NCBI GenBank assembly: GCA_030267565.1
Contig: BRXU01000015.1
Coordinates: 2,355,001-2,419,000 of the forward strand
DNA from: Pleodorina starrii
Lineage: Eukaryota > Chlorophyta > Chlorophyceae > Chlamydomonadales > Volvocaceae
Length of the DNA stretch: 64,000 bases
Direction: 5' to 3'
Position numbers and translations under genes: made by a program. The notes under the pieces are model-generated. The model saw only the letters and a list, made by a program, of their open reading frames with translations, had not been told where the DNA came from and did no database searches. Shown here piece after piece: positions 47,001 to 58,473 of this stretch. Every line of letters begins with the position of its first letter. Positions within the stretch are counted from its first letter, which is position 1.

Positions 47001-50000
47001 AAACGGTGCCCCACACATCCCCTTGACCTTTTGTATCCTCTTCATGTACGGTCTGTACGGCCATCTTTTGTTGACTGTACTGCAGATCGACTTGGACGAG
47101 CTCAAATCGCAGCTGCGGAGGAACCACGCGCACCTGCAGGAGGTAAGTCAGGTCCAGGGGGGCCCGCGTGTGTGTTTCGGGAGTCGGGGGGGAGGGAGAG
47201 CCTGACAGTCCTAAGACTTGGGGGGCGGCGGGGCGCGGGGAATCATGAGCCCTAAGGACTTTAGATGGCCAATAGGATAGGCACAGACGTGCGGGGGGGG
47301 GGGCGGGGCGTAGGCCGTAGGGGTTTGTAGTGTGACAAACTGCTTCGGTATCGGATAAGCGCTGAAGGTGCGAAGAGGGGAGGAGGAGGAGGGGCTGCCC
47401 GGTGGAGGCAGGCGGCCGGAGCTGGCTCTCCCCCCCCCCAGTACCCCACCCACTCCCACCCACTCCCACCTACCCCCGCCCACCCCCACCACTCCCACTC
47501 CCACCCACCCGGCGGTTCAGGTCCAGGCGGCTCGTCACGGCGCGGAGGGCAGCCTCGACTCCCTGGCTGCAAGGAACCGGGCCCTCAAGGAGAAGCTGGC
47601 GGCGACGGATAGGGAGGCCAGGACGCAGGTGAGCGCGGGGGTGTTGTTTGTGTGGGTGTGGGCGGTGTTGTTCGTGTTGGAGATGGGTGTGGGTGTGAGC
47701 GCGTGGGTGTGCGCGTTGTGGGTTGGGCTGGCAGGTCTGCGCGCAGGTGGTGCCCCGGAGGCGAGTCGGGGCGGGGGCGGGGCGGGGCGGGTGTTCCAAG
47801 CGCCCTGTCAGCCCCGGGGGGGGGAAGCCGCGTCTGCGAAGCGTGACCCATGGGTCGGCGCAGTGTCGCGGCGCTGCGGCGCAACTCGTTGGCTGAGTTT
47901 GGGAGCTGGGGGGCGGGCGGGCGGGCGGGGAATACGTCGTGGGGAGGGGGACTGCGCGACATAGTCAATCCTGCTTTTCAGTTATGGAGGAGATGGCTGG
48001 AATCCTTTCTCCCCCCGTGCCCTCCCAGCCAGGCCTCCGCCCCTTCGCTGTGGTTCCCCCCTTCATTGATCCCTCCCCCCGCCCCCTCCTCCTCCCCCTC
48101 CCCCCTCCCCCTCCCCCTCCCCCCTCCCCCTCCCCTCCCCGGCCTCAGGTCGAGGCACTGCGTGGCGAGCTGCGCTCTCTGGCCCAACACGCCGAGCGGG
48201 AGGTGGAGCAGCTGCATGCGCTGCATGCCTCCAGGGAGGGCGAGTGGGAGGCCCAGGTGGCGGGTTTGCAGAAACAGCTGGCGGAGCTGGAGGTGGGGTG
48301 GGGGGTGGGGGCGGGGTGGGGGTGGGGGGCGGGGGTGCAGGTGGGGCTGACTTAAGGTAAGATGAGGTTGGGGCGGAGGGATGAAAGGGAGGAGAGAGGG
48401 CTGCTGGGGGCCCTGAAGGCTGGGTGTTGTGAGCGGAAAGGGGATAAGGGGTGTGTCCGTTTGACGCTGGATGCAACTGGGGTGGGATGGGTGGGGTGGG
48501 GTGGGGTGGGCGGGAGCGCACGCATGTGCTTTAACGGAGGAGCGAAGCAATACATCGCCGCCCCTCTCCGTGCATCAAACTCCGTACTTGTACTGGTCGT
48601 CCAACGACCCCCCCCCCCAATCCCCCCCCACCCCCCACCCCCCACCCCCCCTCTGTAGGCTCGTCTGTCCCAGTCGGATCGCGACCACGAGGTTGAGGTC
48701 CTCCGGTTGCAGAGCCGTACAGGGGCCCTGGAGGCTTCCCTGGAGGGCAGCCGGCTGCGGGAGGCCTCCCTGGAGAGGGACGCGGAGGCGGTGCGGGGGG
48801 AGGCGGACAGACTGGCGAGGACGAATGCGGAGCTGGCGGTGAGGAGAGAGGGGGGAGAGGGGAGGGAGGGAAGAGGGAGGGTGAAGGATGGCGGTCCAAA
48901 CGGGGGGAAGGGGGGTTAATCAGAATGACGAACTGCAGAGAGTTGCCCAAGACCTTGAACAACCGGGAGGAGGGGGCGGCGGGCTCTGGGGCGCTTGGGC
49001 TGAGGGGCTGGCATAAGAATGGGGTCCTTGACCGTGATTTTAACTTCTCCTTCTATTCCTCTTACCCCCACCACCGCCATTTCCGGCTCTGACCTACCCT
49101 TTAGATCCCCACCACCACCACCACCAGTTTAAGAAGTGCACTCAGACCACCCCCTCCCTGTCCCCTCCTCTGCCCCCTCAGTCCAGTCTGGCTGCTGCTC
49201 GCAGTGAAGCCGAGGCGCTGTCCGAGCGGGCGGAGGAGGCGGCAAACAGCACTGATTCGGAGAGGAGACTGCGCATGCAGGCACGTGGGAGGACGGGGCG
49301 GGGCGGGAGCGGGGGAGAAGTACGGTACCCGGGTGCCGGGCTCTCACACACACACAATTACACACACATGTGAGGCAGGGGGATTGAAATGAGGACAGGA
49401 TTACGGGGGAGCGCACGGAGGTGATGGCTGGTGGCGCCTCCATTTTGGAGGGGGTGGGTGGGGAGGGGGGAGGGGCTCCGTGTGTGTGTATGGGGGGGGC
49501 GGAGGCGTGCTGTGTCTCACATGCTGGCCGTGTGCGCCCCTCCTCTCCCGCTCCCGCCCTCTCCACCCCAAACCTCCCCCCCCCTCTTCCCCCCCCTTCA
49601 GGTCCAAGCCCAGTTGGAGGCGGCCACCACTCGGGCAGCGGTGCGGGAGGAGGCTCTGGCGGCGGAGGCGGCGGCTCTGCGGGGGGATGTGGCGGCACTC
49701 AGTTTGGCCAATGAACGGCTGAGGGCGGATCTGAGGGTAAGAGGAGGGGACCAGGGGCAGGGAGGGGAGGGGAGCAAATGGGGAGGAATGGCTCCGGTGC
49801 ATCATCTACCACCGGTAGTGGGGCGGGGCGGGGGGGGGCGAGTGACGGAGTGAGTGGAGCCACGTTTGAGGGTTTGCAGCCGGGGGTGCGTATGTGGGGT
49901 TGATCTGGGTGAGATTGGGCTGGAGAAAAGGGGCAGGAAGGGAAGGGCAGGGAGGAGGAGGAGCGGGGCTGGATGCTGGAGCCCGGGGGGCGGGGGCTTT

Positions 50001-51528
50001 GGGCGGGGGCCGGGGGTGTAAGCTCCGAGCCCCCTCTTCAGATCCCCTCTTCCCCCTTACGTCCCCCGGGGGATCTCCGCCCGATGCCGTCCCTCCCTCC
50101 CCTCCAAACGTGTCACCCCCTTTCCACCTGTACGACACAGGCCTGTCAGGAGAAGCTGACCGACGTCACCGCCCGCCAGTCCATCAACGAACGACACATC
50201 GATGAGCTGCACACTACCATCCAGTCGTTGACCCGGTCAAAGGTACGACAAAGCGAAAGGGTGGGCGATGGCAGGCGGGCGGGTGTGTGGGGCGCTACGG
50301 CGGGCTCGGTGAGCTGTCTGCTGCTAGATGGATTCGGTGCGGCAAGAGCAATATCGCGCAGGGCGGGTCACTCGCGGGTCGGTACCCGCGGAGCCGCGGT
50401 ACGGTACCGCATGACGTCATCCTTGTAGGGTGCCGTACCCTCCTCCCGAGTCCCGACTGCGTCGCTCCCCACAAGCCCACATCCCCACATTTCCACCGGT
50501 CACTCACTCCCTTCCCATTCCCCAGTCCCTCTTCCGACCGTTCTTCCTGACCCCCTTCCCGCCTGACCCTGACCCTGCAGCCGAAGCTGAAGCTGAAGCT
50601 GCCTATTTGGGTTGTTACAATCTACCCCCTCCCTGCCCCTGACTCCCCGACCCATCTAAATGGTCTCCCTCCAACATCCCGCGGCCTATACGTGGATGAC
50701 CCCAATATCCCACGGCCCCCCTTCCTCCCCTTCCTCCCCCACCCTCACCACCCGCGTCCCCTGCCTTCGCTGCGGTCTCGCATCTGTGTTATCCCTCTCC
50801 CCTGCCTGACCCCCTCTCCCCTTCCCCCTCTCCCCTGCCCCCATTCCCCTCCCCAGTCCAAGCTCCAAAACACCATGCTGGAACAGCTGTCTCTCTTCAA
50901 ATCCAAACTGCACCAAGTGGAGCAGGAAAACCTCACTCTGAGGAACGCGCTCTCGAGCTCAGCGGCGGCGGCCCTGACCGACCCATGGGTCAGTCGGACC
51001 TCGACGGCCAACGGCGACGCACTGCCACCAGCGCCGCCGTCCCGCGGTGGCGGCGGCGGCAGCGCCGCTGGCGGCAGCCTCGGCGGCGGCGGCGGCGCCG
51101 CCCTCGGCGGCGGCACCGCCGCCGCCGCTGGCAGCAACCTCAGCGGCGGCGCCGCCGCCGCCGGCAGCGGCGGCGGCAGCAGCAGCAGCGGCGGCCTCGG
51201 CAACAGCAGCAGCGGATCAGAGCTGACGGCCGGCAACCTGGCGGCGGCGCAGGCTATCGTACGAGCTGGCATCAGCGGCGGCGGCAGCTCAATCAGCACG
51301 GGGACGACGATAACGCAGACGCTGACTCTGAGAGACAGTCAGCTCGGCGGTGGCGGCGGCAGCGCGACGTTCCATGCCGGCGGCGGTAGTGGCGGCGGCG
51401 GTGGCGGGGCTAGTGGCGGCGGCGCCACTGGAGCGTCGTACCCCTCCGACACCAGTTCGTTGGCGTTCGATTCAAGCCGGTCGGAGGGCGGCATGGAGGC
51501 GACGCTCGCGCCGTACGGCATGCAGTAG
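44006..51528 (+). CDS. Long coiled-coil protein with Gly/Ala/Ser-rich tail
   Basis: Inferred exons: 44006-44050, 44121-44276, 44528-44635, 45288-45371, 45635-45730, 46207-46281, 46682-46801, 47086-47142, 47521-47628, 48149-48292, 48659-48838, 49182-49280, 49602-49736, 50141-50242, 50857-51528, giving 726 aa. Every exon up to the last is a whole number of codons (phase 0 throughout), typical of genes built from helical repeats. Residues ~16-530 are almost continuous heptad-like coiled coil rich in Glu, Ala, Leu, Arg and Gln (e.g. LREARLELAARDRQLDAARK, AEREVEQLHALHASREGEWE). After NTMLEQLSLFKSKLHQVEQE the tail is low-complexity Gly/Ala/Ser. Two introns use GC donors (after 44635 and 49280). I do not recognise an orthologue. 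A centriolar, flagellar or scaffold role is only a guess from coiled-coil content. Confidence 0.85.
45376..45409 (+). repeat. Telomere-like tract at start of coiled-coil gene intron 4
   Basis: GGGTTTTAGGGTTTTC then TTTAGGGTTTTAG begin 4 bp inside the intron donor, on the sense strand. Confidence 0.8.
48060..48146. repeat. Pyrimidine tract of CCCCTC units before exon 10 acceptor
   Basis: A run of CCTCCC and CCCCTC units upstream of the acceptor at 48148. A normal, if long, polypyrimidine tract. Confidence 0.7.
50685..50703 (+). repeat. Dispersed repeat CCTATACGTGGATGACCCC, third copy
   Basis: A variant of the word at 23262 and 26274, in the last intron of the coiled-coil gene. Confidence 0.7.
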
Positions 51529-53366
51529 CACACGAATTGTACGGCAGCACGGGCTGGAAGCAGCCACCCTGGCCTCGGTCGGGCAGGAACGCCGACTCGA
51601 TTTCACATATGACGATACGTCTCTGTTGTGTTCTGAGCTTTTCATCAAGTACTGCGTTTCGCCTTGGCGATAACTTCTTTTTGCCGCGCGCTTTGGCTCT
51701 TTTTATATATCCTCACTTTCTTACGTCCGCCATGTTGTTATACTAAACCAACGTGCGGGTGTTCGTGTGCCTGTTGTTCTACTGACGGCGTAAATGTTTT
51801 ACGAATTCCGGGAGCGCGAGCTGTGGATTTAAAAACGACACCGGGCGCGCGGCCGCCTTTACAGGCCTTTACCGCCCGGCAACTGGCCGGAAACAAGCCG
51901 AGCCGGCTGGCTAATGCTTTTGATGCGTGGTTTGCCACGACTGGTTCTTAGATTCGGAATTCGCGGTCGGATTTGGGTCGTCGTCGATTTCAGCGTCGAT
52001 TTCAGCACCAAAATCTGCCGTCCCGAAGCTTCGCTGCAACGATATGGTCGTTGTTCTTGTTGGACGAGCCGTTTTGCAGTGGACCCTAAAGGATCACGGG
52101 TTCATGTTGCTGTTGCTGTTGCAGTGCGGCTGCGCTGTCTCCGAAGGGTCGCTTCAAAAGGGTGTGCGGTCAAAGGAGCCAGCGGGGGCCAGCGGGCACG
52201 TGTGTGGCAGATGAGCGGCAACGGTGGGCACGTGCCCTGACTGCCTTGACCGGGAGTTCGCGTCAACCATCAACCGCCAACCAACCGCGGAGGTTGGGGA
52301 GTTGGGTAGAAGGCGCAGGCTGCACTGCAATACGTGTGACGTGACGTGAGGTGAGGTGAGGTGGCGCAACAGCCAGCAGAGCCTGTCAGCTGCACGGACC
52401 CGAGCGGGCGCTGATCGTGTGTATGTGTATGTGGTGGTGGTGGTGGGGGTTACTGGAGGGTACTGCGCGTGGATGAGTCAAGCACGGCGGCCTGCCGTAC
52501 ATCGTCTCACCCTCTGCTCGGGGGCCCCGGAGAGCCCGTGCGATGGTGATGCCCAAAGGTAGTGTACCGACCGACCGCAACAACAACAACAACAACAGAA
52601 CTCGCGAATGCCTTGCCTGGAAGCTACCGAATGCTGCCCCTTATGACCACCCATACGGACCACCCATACGGCACTTAAGGCGCCTCAATCGGACGCTGCT
52701 GGGACACTGCTGTTTGCATGTTTGGATATGGTGCTCCACTGTAAACCTCGTAACAGTTACGACAACGACAACTGCCAGGGGGGCAACCCGCCGTCCCGCG
52801 TCCAGGGGAAGGGGGGGCCGGCGCCGACATCCGGTCGCGCAGCCCGCGCTGAGTGCCCCCCCCCACCCCCTGCCGCCCCCGAGCCACACCCCCCGGCTGA
52901 CCCGCTGACCCCCCCAGACCTCAGAGAGCCTCCCAACCAACCAAGGGGAGGTGGTGAGCGTGACAGCAAGGATGGCAAGTATGCGGGCTGGGGGCGCGAC
53001 TTTACAAACAGTGAACGTCCGCTGTGAACCGACACACCCACACCCAGCGACAGGCGGTCGCCCGTTCAAACCCTGTCTGGGCGCTACATTATCATTGTGG
53101 CCGCGTGCGAGATCGACGATGATGATCAAACAGTGTTTCAGCCACCAAACTACCGTACGAGGGGAAACACCGCCACGTCACGACGTCAGCACCGCGCCAC
53201 CAAATTGAGCTCCTTCACCCCCTCCCTCCCTCCCCGGGTCCGTTCCTCCTCAGACGCGCAACGGCAGGCGCGTCGACTGCCGTACGCTTCGCCGATCGAA
53301 ACCGCATGCCGCCTTCATTGTTGGAGCCTCATTCCGCAGTCGATGCCGTTACCGCAACCCGCGGAG
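51529..53366. other. Convergent intergenic region between coiled-coil and MYND genes
   Basis: No gene is supported. Candidate TGTAA poly(A) signals lie at 52740-52744 (plus, about 1.2 kb after the coiled-coil stop) and 53002-53006 (minus, about 360 bp after the MYND stop). Confidence 0.4.
53002..53006 (-). terminator. Candidate poly(A) signal of MYND gene
   Basis: TGTAA on the minus strand, about 360 bp past the stop at 53367. Confidence 0.5.
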
Positions 53367-55348
53367 TCAGCGGCCACGCCCCGGCCCCCGCCGCCGCTGC
53401 TTAGGCTGAAACTGAGGCTGTGGCTGCGGTTTTAACTCTCGCGCCAAAAATGCCAGCGCGCGATCCCGCGCCGCGCGGCGCTTCCCAACCACCAACGAAT
53501 CGTACGACAACGCGCGCCGCGTGTGCTCCAGCTCCGCCGGCCCCAGCTGCCGTACCTTGCACGCAATCTCCCCCAGCAGCTCCCGCTCCGGAACCACGGC
53601 GCAAGGCCGGCCCCCCGCCGTCAGCGCGCCGTACTGTGCGTACGAGCAGTCCAGCGCAAAGACGTCGTCGTCGCCGCCGCTGCTTCCTGCGCTGCCGCCG
53701 TCACCGCCGCCGCCGCCGCTGACACCGCCTTGGTCTGGCAATCCGCCTTCGGAGTCTTCCGCAGCGACAGCGGAGGATGGTGCCGCTGCCGCCGCCGCCG
53801 GCGACGACGGCGGCGGCGGCGGCGGCCTCCAGGCGCGCAATGTGACGTAATGGTGGTGCACCTCGTTATCCGGGGAGGATGGCAGCCGACTGACCATCGG
53901 CGGCTCCACCACCCAACCCACACGCCGTACAGTAACGCCCAACGTACGAGCACACAAACTGGACAACTCAAGAACCACTCCCGGCGGCGGCGGCGGTGGC
54001 GGCGTAGTCGTCGTCGCTACACCGCCGCCCAGCACGTCCCTCTTGCCGTACACGTAGCGGTAGCCGTACCGGTCCCGTACCGCCTTCAACACGTCGTACA
54101 GTGCCTGGTTGATCGCCAGACAGTTGTTCTGAGTGCGTGTGGCCCAATAGGCCGCGAGGGTGCTGTGATCCGCTGTGGCGGCGGCGGCGCCGCCGCCGCC
54201 GCCGCCGCCGTCACCGCCAGCGGCACGGCGGCCGCTGCCGCGGCCCCCTGGTGGCGGCGCCAGCCAGTCCTCCAGGCTCCGTACTGGGTCACCAAACGGC
54301 GACGCCACCTCGCGCTGCACGATACGGAAACTGATGCCGTCGCCGCTGCCGCGGCCGCCGCCGCCGCCGCCAGCGGGGCTGCCCATATTTGCCGATACGA
54401 AGCGCAGTCCGTCCATTCCGCGGTGCGTCGCCTCGAATCCCGCCAGCACCTCGCTCATGAGAGCGGACAGCGGCATGGGGCAGGTGCCGGGCGGCAGGGC
54501 ACCGCCGCCGTCGCCGTCGGCGGTGCCGCCAGCGGCAGCAGCAGGGCTGACGGCCGCCGCCACCTCGGTTCCACCAACCTGGCCGTCAGCAGCAGCTGGG
54601 GCTGCGGCAACGGCGCTTGCTGCGGCTGCCGCGGGCGTGACCGCCGCTGTCGCCGGGGCTGCTGCAGCGGTTGCATCGGTGGGCAGCAGTCAGGGAAGGG
54701 GATGCGCAGTCGCGAGATGGTAGTAGCAGTAGCAGCAGTCAGCAGTAGTAGCAGCCAGCAGCCAGGGAAGGGCTTATCATACGCTCCTCACAGGGGCATG
54801 CATGGCTGCTTGACGTTTGGCGGCGACTAGCCTTGCCGTTGCGCCTTAACTACCGGTACCTTAGCTGCGCCGTCGTGTGCTTGTAGTTACCAGACGCTAC
54901 CAGTCGATCAGACCACCCGGCTCTAACCCCCTAAGCCCTAACGAGGGTCTGGAGCCCAACCGTAACAACTGTTACGATTCCCAGATGATCGGAAAGGTCG
55001 AGGCTTGATCAGTAAAGGTTGTCGACAGCCTAAATGTTGACCGCCGACAGCCTACAGCCCAACAAGTTGCCCGCCCCTCCCTCCCTCTGAAGCCCCTCTT
55101 TCCTCGCAGCACCCACCTTCGGCGGCAGCGGCGGCAGTGACCTGCTGCTGCTGTGAAGGAGGCGGCGAAGGCCTGGGTGTGCACTGCTGCTTGTGGATCT
55201 GCCGCCAGTGCTGAGCCTGGCAGCCCCTGGAGCAGTAGGCGACGCGGCCGCACCGGGAGCACCGCTTAAGCGTAACGCCCGCGCTCGTCCCCTCACGGTC
55301 GCTGCTGGCCGCCAGCCCGCAGGCCGCACAGCGGTCTAGGTCAGCCAT
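53367..55348 (-). CDS. MYND zinc-finger protein with low-complexity body
   Basis: Inferred exons: 55348-55117 and 54661-53367, giving 508 aa. The phase-1 junction joins TAAAAAE to AAPATAAV. The N-terminal MYND finger is at about residues 7-56: CAACG, then CSRCGRVAYCSRGCQAQHW and HKQQC. This gives the Cys/His order expected for two interleaved zinc sites that bind proline-rich partner peptides. The remainder has Ala and Gly homopolymer runs separated by conserved-looking segments: LMSEVLAGFEATHRGMDGLR, LAAYWATRTQNNCLAINQAL, DRYGYRYVYGKRDVL, LGVTVRRVGWVV and ELEHTRRALSYDSLVVGKRR. These suggest an additional fold that I cannot name. No SET or other catalytic motif is visible. It is divergent with the MORN gene at 55903. 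Confidence 0.85.
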
Positions 55349-55902
55349 TTCTGTTTTGATTACGTGCGATACAGGTAGAGTTTAGCTGCGCGGATGTAAC
55401 GCCGCGCGGAATGGGCAGCGCGGTAGTTGATGTCCTGATCCCATGAAGCCCGTACATCCGTCGCACCCGTGATCTACCCGTGATACCAATCAAGGTAGTA
55501 TGGGAAGGCTCGAAGAGTTGGGATGGTGTGAATTTTCGGGGCGTTACATTACGTGCGTCTCCGGACGCTTTGGTTGGCACGGCATGCGTGTACAGCCGCT
55601 CCAAACGAGCCACAGTGGTCCGTGGGTCCACACTTCTTGCAAAATCAGGAAGCCCTGCCCAATGTCCATGATAAGGAGGACGATAAATTACAGTCTCCAT
55701 TTGAGCCAAAGAGTTACGTTGAACGAAGGAAGGTGGCCAGCGCAAATCGAAAGGCTCTAAGGTCCGTACGCCCACCTTGTCTTTCTTGAACTGCTTCACG
55801 CACACAAGTTTAAAGACATGTAAGTTACGAAACTGCTGTGTTATAACTGCTGCGTATTTTCAGTTTACCCATTAACAACAAAAGCTTGTTATAGTTGACA
55901 AA
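55349..55902. promoter_or_regulatory. Shared 5' region of divergent MYND and MORN genes
   Basis: A 554-bp gap. The last 100 bp before 55903 are AT-rich. A short open frame at 55480-55671 has no splice partner or motif and is not called. Confidence 0.45.
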
Positions 55903-58012
55903 ATGGCCGACGACGATGTCCCACCACAGCCGGTAAAAATTAAACGCTTATGCTTTACACAAATTGTTGATGGAGTTGCTGAAAGCAAGCCGTTACGCAG
56001 GTCTGGGAGGGTCCTATCGACGAGGATGGAAAGCCAAACGGACAGGCGAGTCAATGCGTGTGTACAATGCTACCAATTAGAGGAGTCTCTGTCAGTAACC
56101 GGGTGGTAGGCGGCTTTGAGTACCCTGTCACTTGCGGCACGCGCGGTGCCAACCCATGCTCCCGACCAACAGGGCAAGATGGAGTACCCCCCTCCGCCGA
56201 TGGACGAGGAGGACGAGGATGAAAAGCCGGGGGACAAGTTTGAGGGCACCATGATCCATGGGGTCCGGCAAGGGAAAGGCACCTACACGTGGTCAAACGG
56301 TGCAATATACACGGGAGAGTACGTCGACAATAAAAAGCACGGGAAAGGGAAAATGGTCTTCCCGGACAAGGGGGTCTACGACGGTGAGCAAGGGTGCCGA
56401 AGTGCCTGCGGCTTGGGGGCGGGGCGGTGCCGTGGCGGACCCAACGTCGTTTGCAGGGTTTGACTGAAGTAACACGTCAAGTAGGGGCGGGGCATGCGGG
56501 CTGCTCAGTTGTGGCTCAGGCCGAGAATCGGGCGCCGCCGCACCTGCCGTTGCGGGGGGCAACCACACGGGGGCTCCTTCCTTGGGGGTTGGGTTGAAGG
56601 GGCAATGACGCTGTCCACGGGCCCCCTTCTCAGGCTCCTGCCATAGCTATGGTGTTGCCGGGCTCCGTACTGTGCCGTATGGTCTTGTTCGTCGTGAAAG
56701 CCTGTGGCGCCCCCTTGTATCCGCAGGCGACTGGGTGGAGGACGTGATGCAGGGCTCGGGGACGTTCACCTACCCCAGCGGGGACGTGTACCAGGTGGGC
56801 ACCGCTGAGGCCCCACAGGCCCGCTAGGGCCTCCTGGGGCCGGGGCCGGAGGCGGAAGCAGCGCGGCTCCTAGCACCCGGGCTCGGGAGACGGCCAGCAC
56901 GGCCGCAGCCTCGGGCTCTGGCCGGTAGCAGGGAGGGGCTAGGTTGGGTGCTGGACTGCGTTCGGCGCGGGGGCAAAGTTGGCTGGCTTCGGTGAAATGT
57001 GGGCAGCAAAGGCCCGGCGCTTGGGGACCGGTCCGCCGCGCTCTTCGGCAGCGCGGGTGGGCGGGTGGGTGGGTGGGGGGCAGTTGGCGAGTGGGGGGGC
57101 TTCCGAGTGGAGGAAGCCCGGGTGGAGGCAGCTCGGGGCGGCAAGCACACCGTGACCGGGTGGCGGCGCATGGGGACCTGGGCGCATGCCCGCTGCGGGT
57201 TGCCGCAACGACTTGCCCGACCGCGACGCCCCGGCCGCGAGGCATACGTATGCCTATGCCACCGCAGCTGCGCGTGTCGCCTCTTATCGTTGACCAGCGC
57301 CCCCGAAACGGGAACCCAAAACCGCCCGGCTCCCGCCGCCGTCCGGCGCGGCCCCATCCTCATCCCACACCACTCCGCTCATTTCCTCCTCCCCCTCCCT
57401 TTCCTCGCTCTTGCCGCCGCCGCGGCTGCGCGGGGCCCGGGCCCCCCAGGGCGGGCTGGGTTCTCGGTCCGCTCCTCGCTGACGCCGTCTCCGTCCCTTG
57501 GCCGCGGTCCCTTCTTTGTTACCTTGTCCCCCAGGGCGAGTTCCTCGGCGGCAAGCGCCACGGCAAGGGCATGTACCACTACAAGGCGGCGTGCTGCCAG
57601 CTGGTGGGCGACTGGGCGGAGGGGCAGTTCACGTACGGTCGCTGGATCTTCAAGGACGGCTCCATGTTCATGGGCAAGTTTGGTGAGAGCAAGCCCACCT
57701 CGGGCTCCTACTACTACTCGACCAGCAGCCTGGTGCAGGAGGGGCACTTCCTCAAGGACGGCACGTGGGTGGGGCACAGAGACCCCGTCATTGGCAAGGT
57801 GAGAAGGGAGGGCTGGAGGGAGGGAGGGAGAGAGGCATGGAGGGAGGGAGGGAGGGAGGGAGGGAGTGGCGGCGGTTTGGCGGGAGTTTAGGAAGGGTTC
57901 CGCGTCCTGTGTGTGTGAGTCGGCTCGCGGCTTACTATCATTTTTATGATCATTTCTTGCCCCGTTGTTATGCCTGTGCTTGTTTCACGCGCAGGAGTTC
58001 ATGACGGCCTGA
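55903..58012 (+). CDS. MORN-repeat protein (six MORN motifs)
   Basis: Inferred exons: 55903-55932, 56001-56045, 56173-56383, 56727-56794, 57535-57798, 57995-58012, giving 211 aa with consistent phases. A short N-terminus (MADDDVPPQPVWEGPIDEDG) and an acidic stretch (PPPPMDEEDEDEKPGD) precede six MORN-type repeats from about residue 44. Examples are FEGTMIHGVRQGKGTYTW, YTGEYVDNKKHGKGKMVF, YDGDWVEDVMQGSGTFTY and YQGEFLGGKRHGKGMYHY, with two weaker repeats after. MORN proteins of this size act in radial spokes and other axonemal or membrane-contact structures, so a ciliary role is plausible but unproven. Intron 2 appears to have a GC donor (CAG/GCGAGT). The last exon encodes only EFMTA. A clear TGTAA lies at 58319-58323. 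Confidence 0.88.
57830..57866. repeat. GGGA tetramer tract in MORN gene last intron
   Basis: GGGAGGGAGG-type runs on the sense strand shortly after the exon 5 donor. Confidence 0.8.
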
Positions 58013-58473
58013 GCGCATGTGTGCAAGCTGCTGGGGTGTTCCGAAGGGATGCTGGGGCGTAAATGTACGGCAAACGGAAGATTCGTTCCGGATGGACTCG
58101 TGTCGTAATTACGTTGTTGTGATTCTGTGTGCTGGGGCTGTCGCATTGACAGAAGATGACTGATTTTGACTTGGATACCGTGTGCGGTGCGGTGGAACAC
58201 GAGCGTCTCGTGTCATGTATAGCTATGCTTGACGTTCTGCCAAAGTGGCTAAGGGGCGGATAAGAATTAGTGATATTTTGCAGCCTGCAATATGGCACGG
58301 CCTACTTATCTAATGAGCTGTAAATGCAATGTGTCGGCTTACCAACGCTTCGTGTAACGTGAAGCATCGGAAAATGTTGCGCGACATATCGTTCAAATGC
58401 CTGTATTAACTCCATGCGGTGGCAGCGGCTTGTTCATTAGATCAGCTTAAATTAAGCGTTCGACAGCGGCGCC
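58013..58473. other. Intergenic: MORN 3' UTR and SPX-VTC 5' region
   Basis: This holds the MORN gene 3' UTR with the poly(A) signal at 58319-58323, followed by about 150 bp of AT-rich sequence upstream of the SPX-VTC start codon. The two genes are tandem on plus. Confidence 0.55.
58319..58323 (+). terminator. Poly(A) signal TGTAA of MORN gene
   Basis: TGTAA in an AT-rich context (GAGCTGTAAATGC), 306 bp past the stop. The best-placed poly(A) candidate in the window. Confidence 0.65.

Noticed and set aside
53523..54830. 435-aa plus-strand open frame
   Set aside because: Antisense shadow of the MYND gene's long Gly/Ala-coding exon. Arg/Ala-rich with no recognisable motif.
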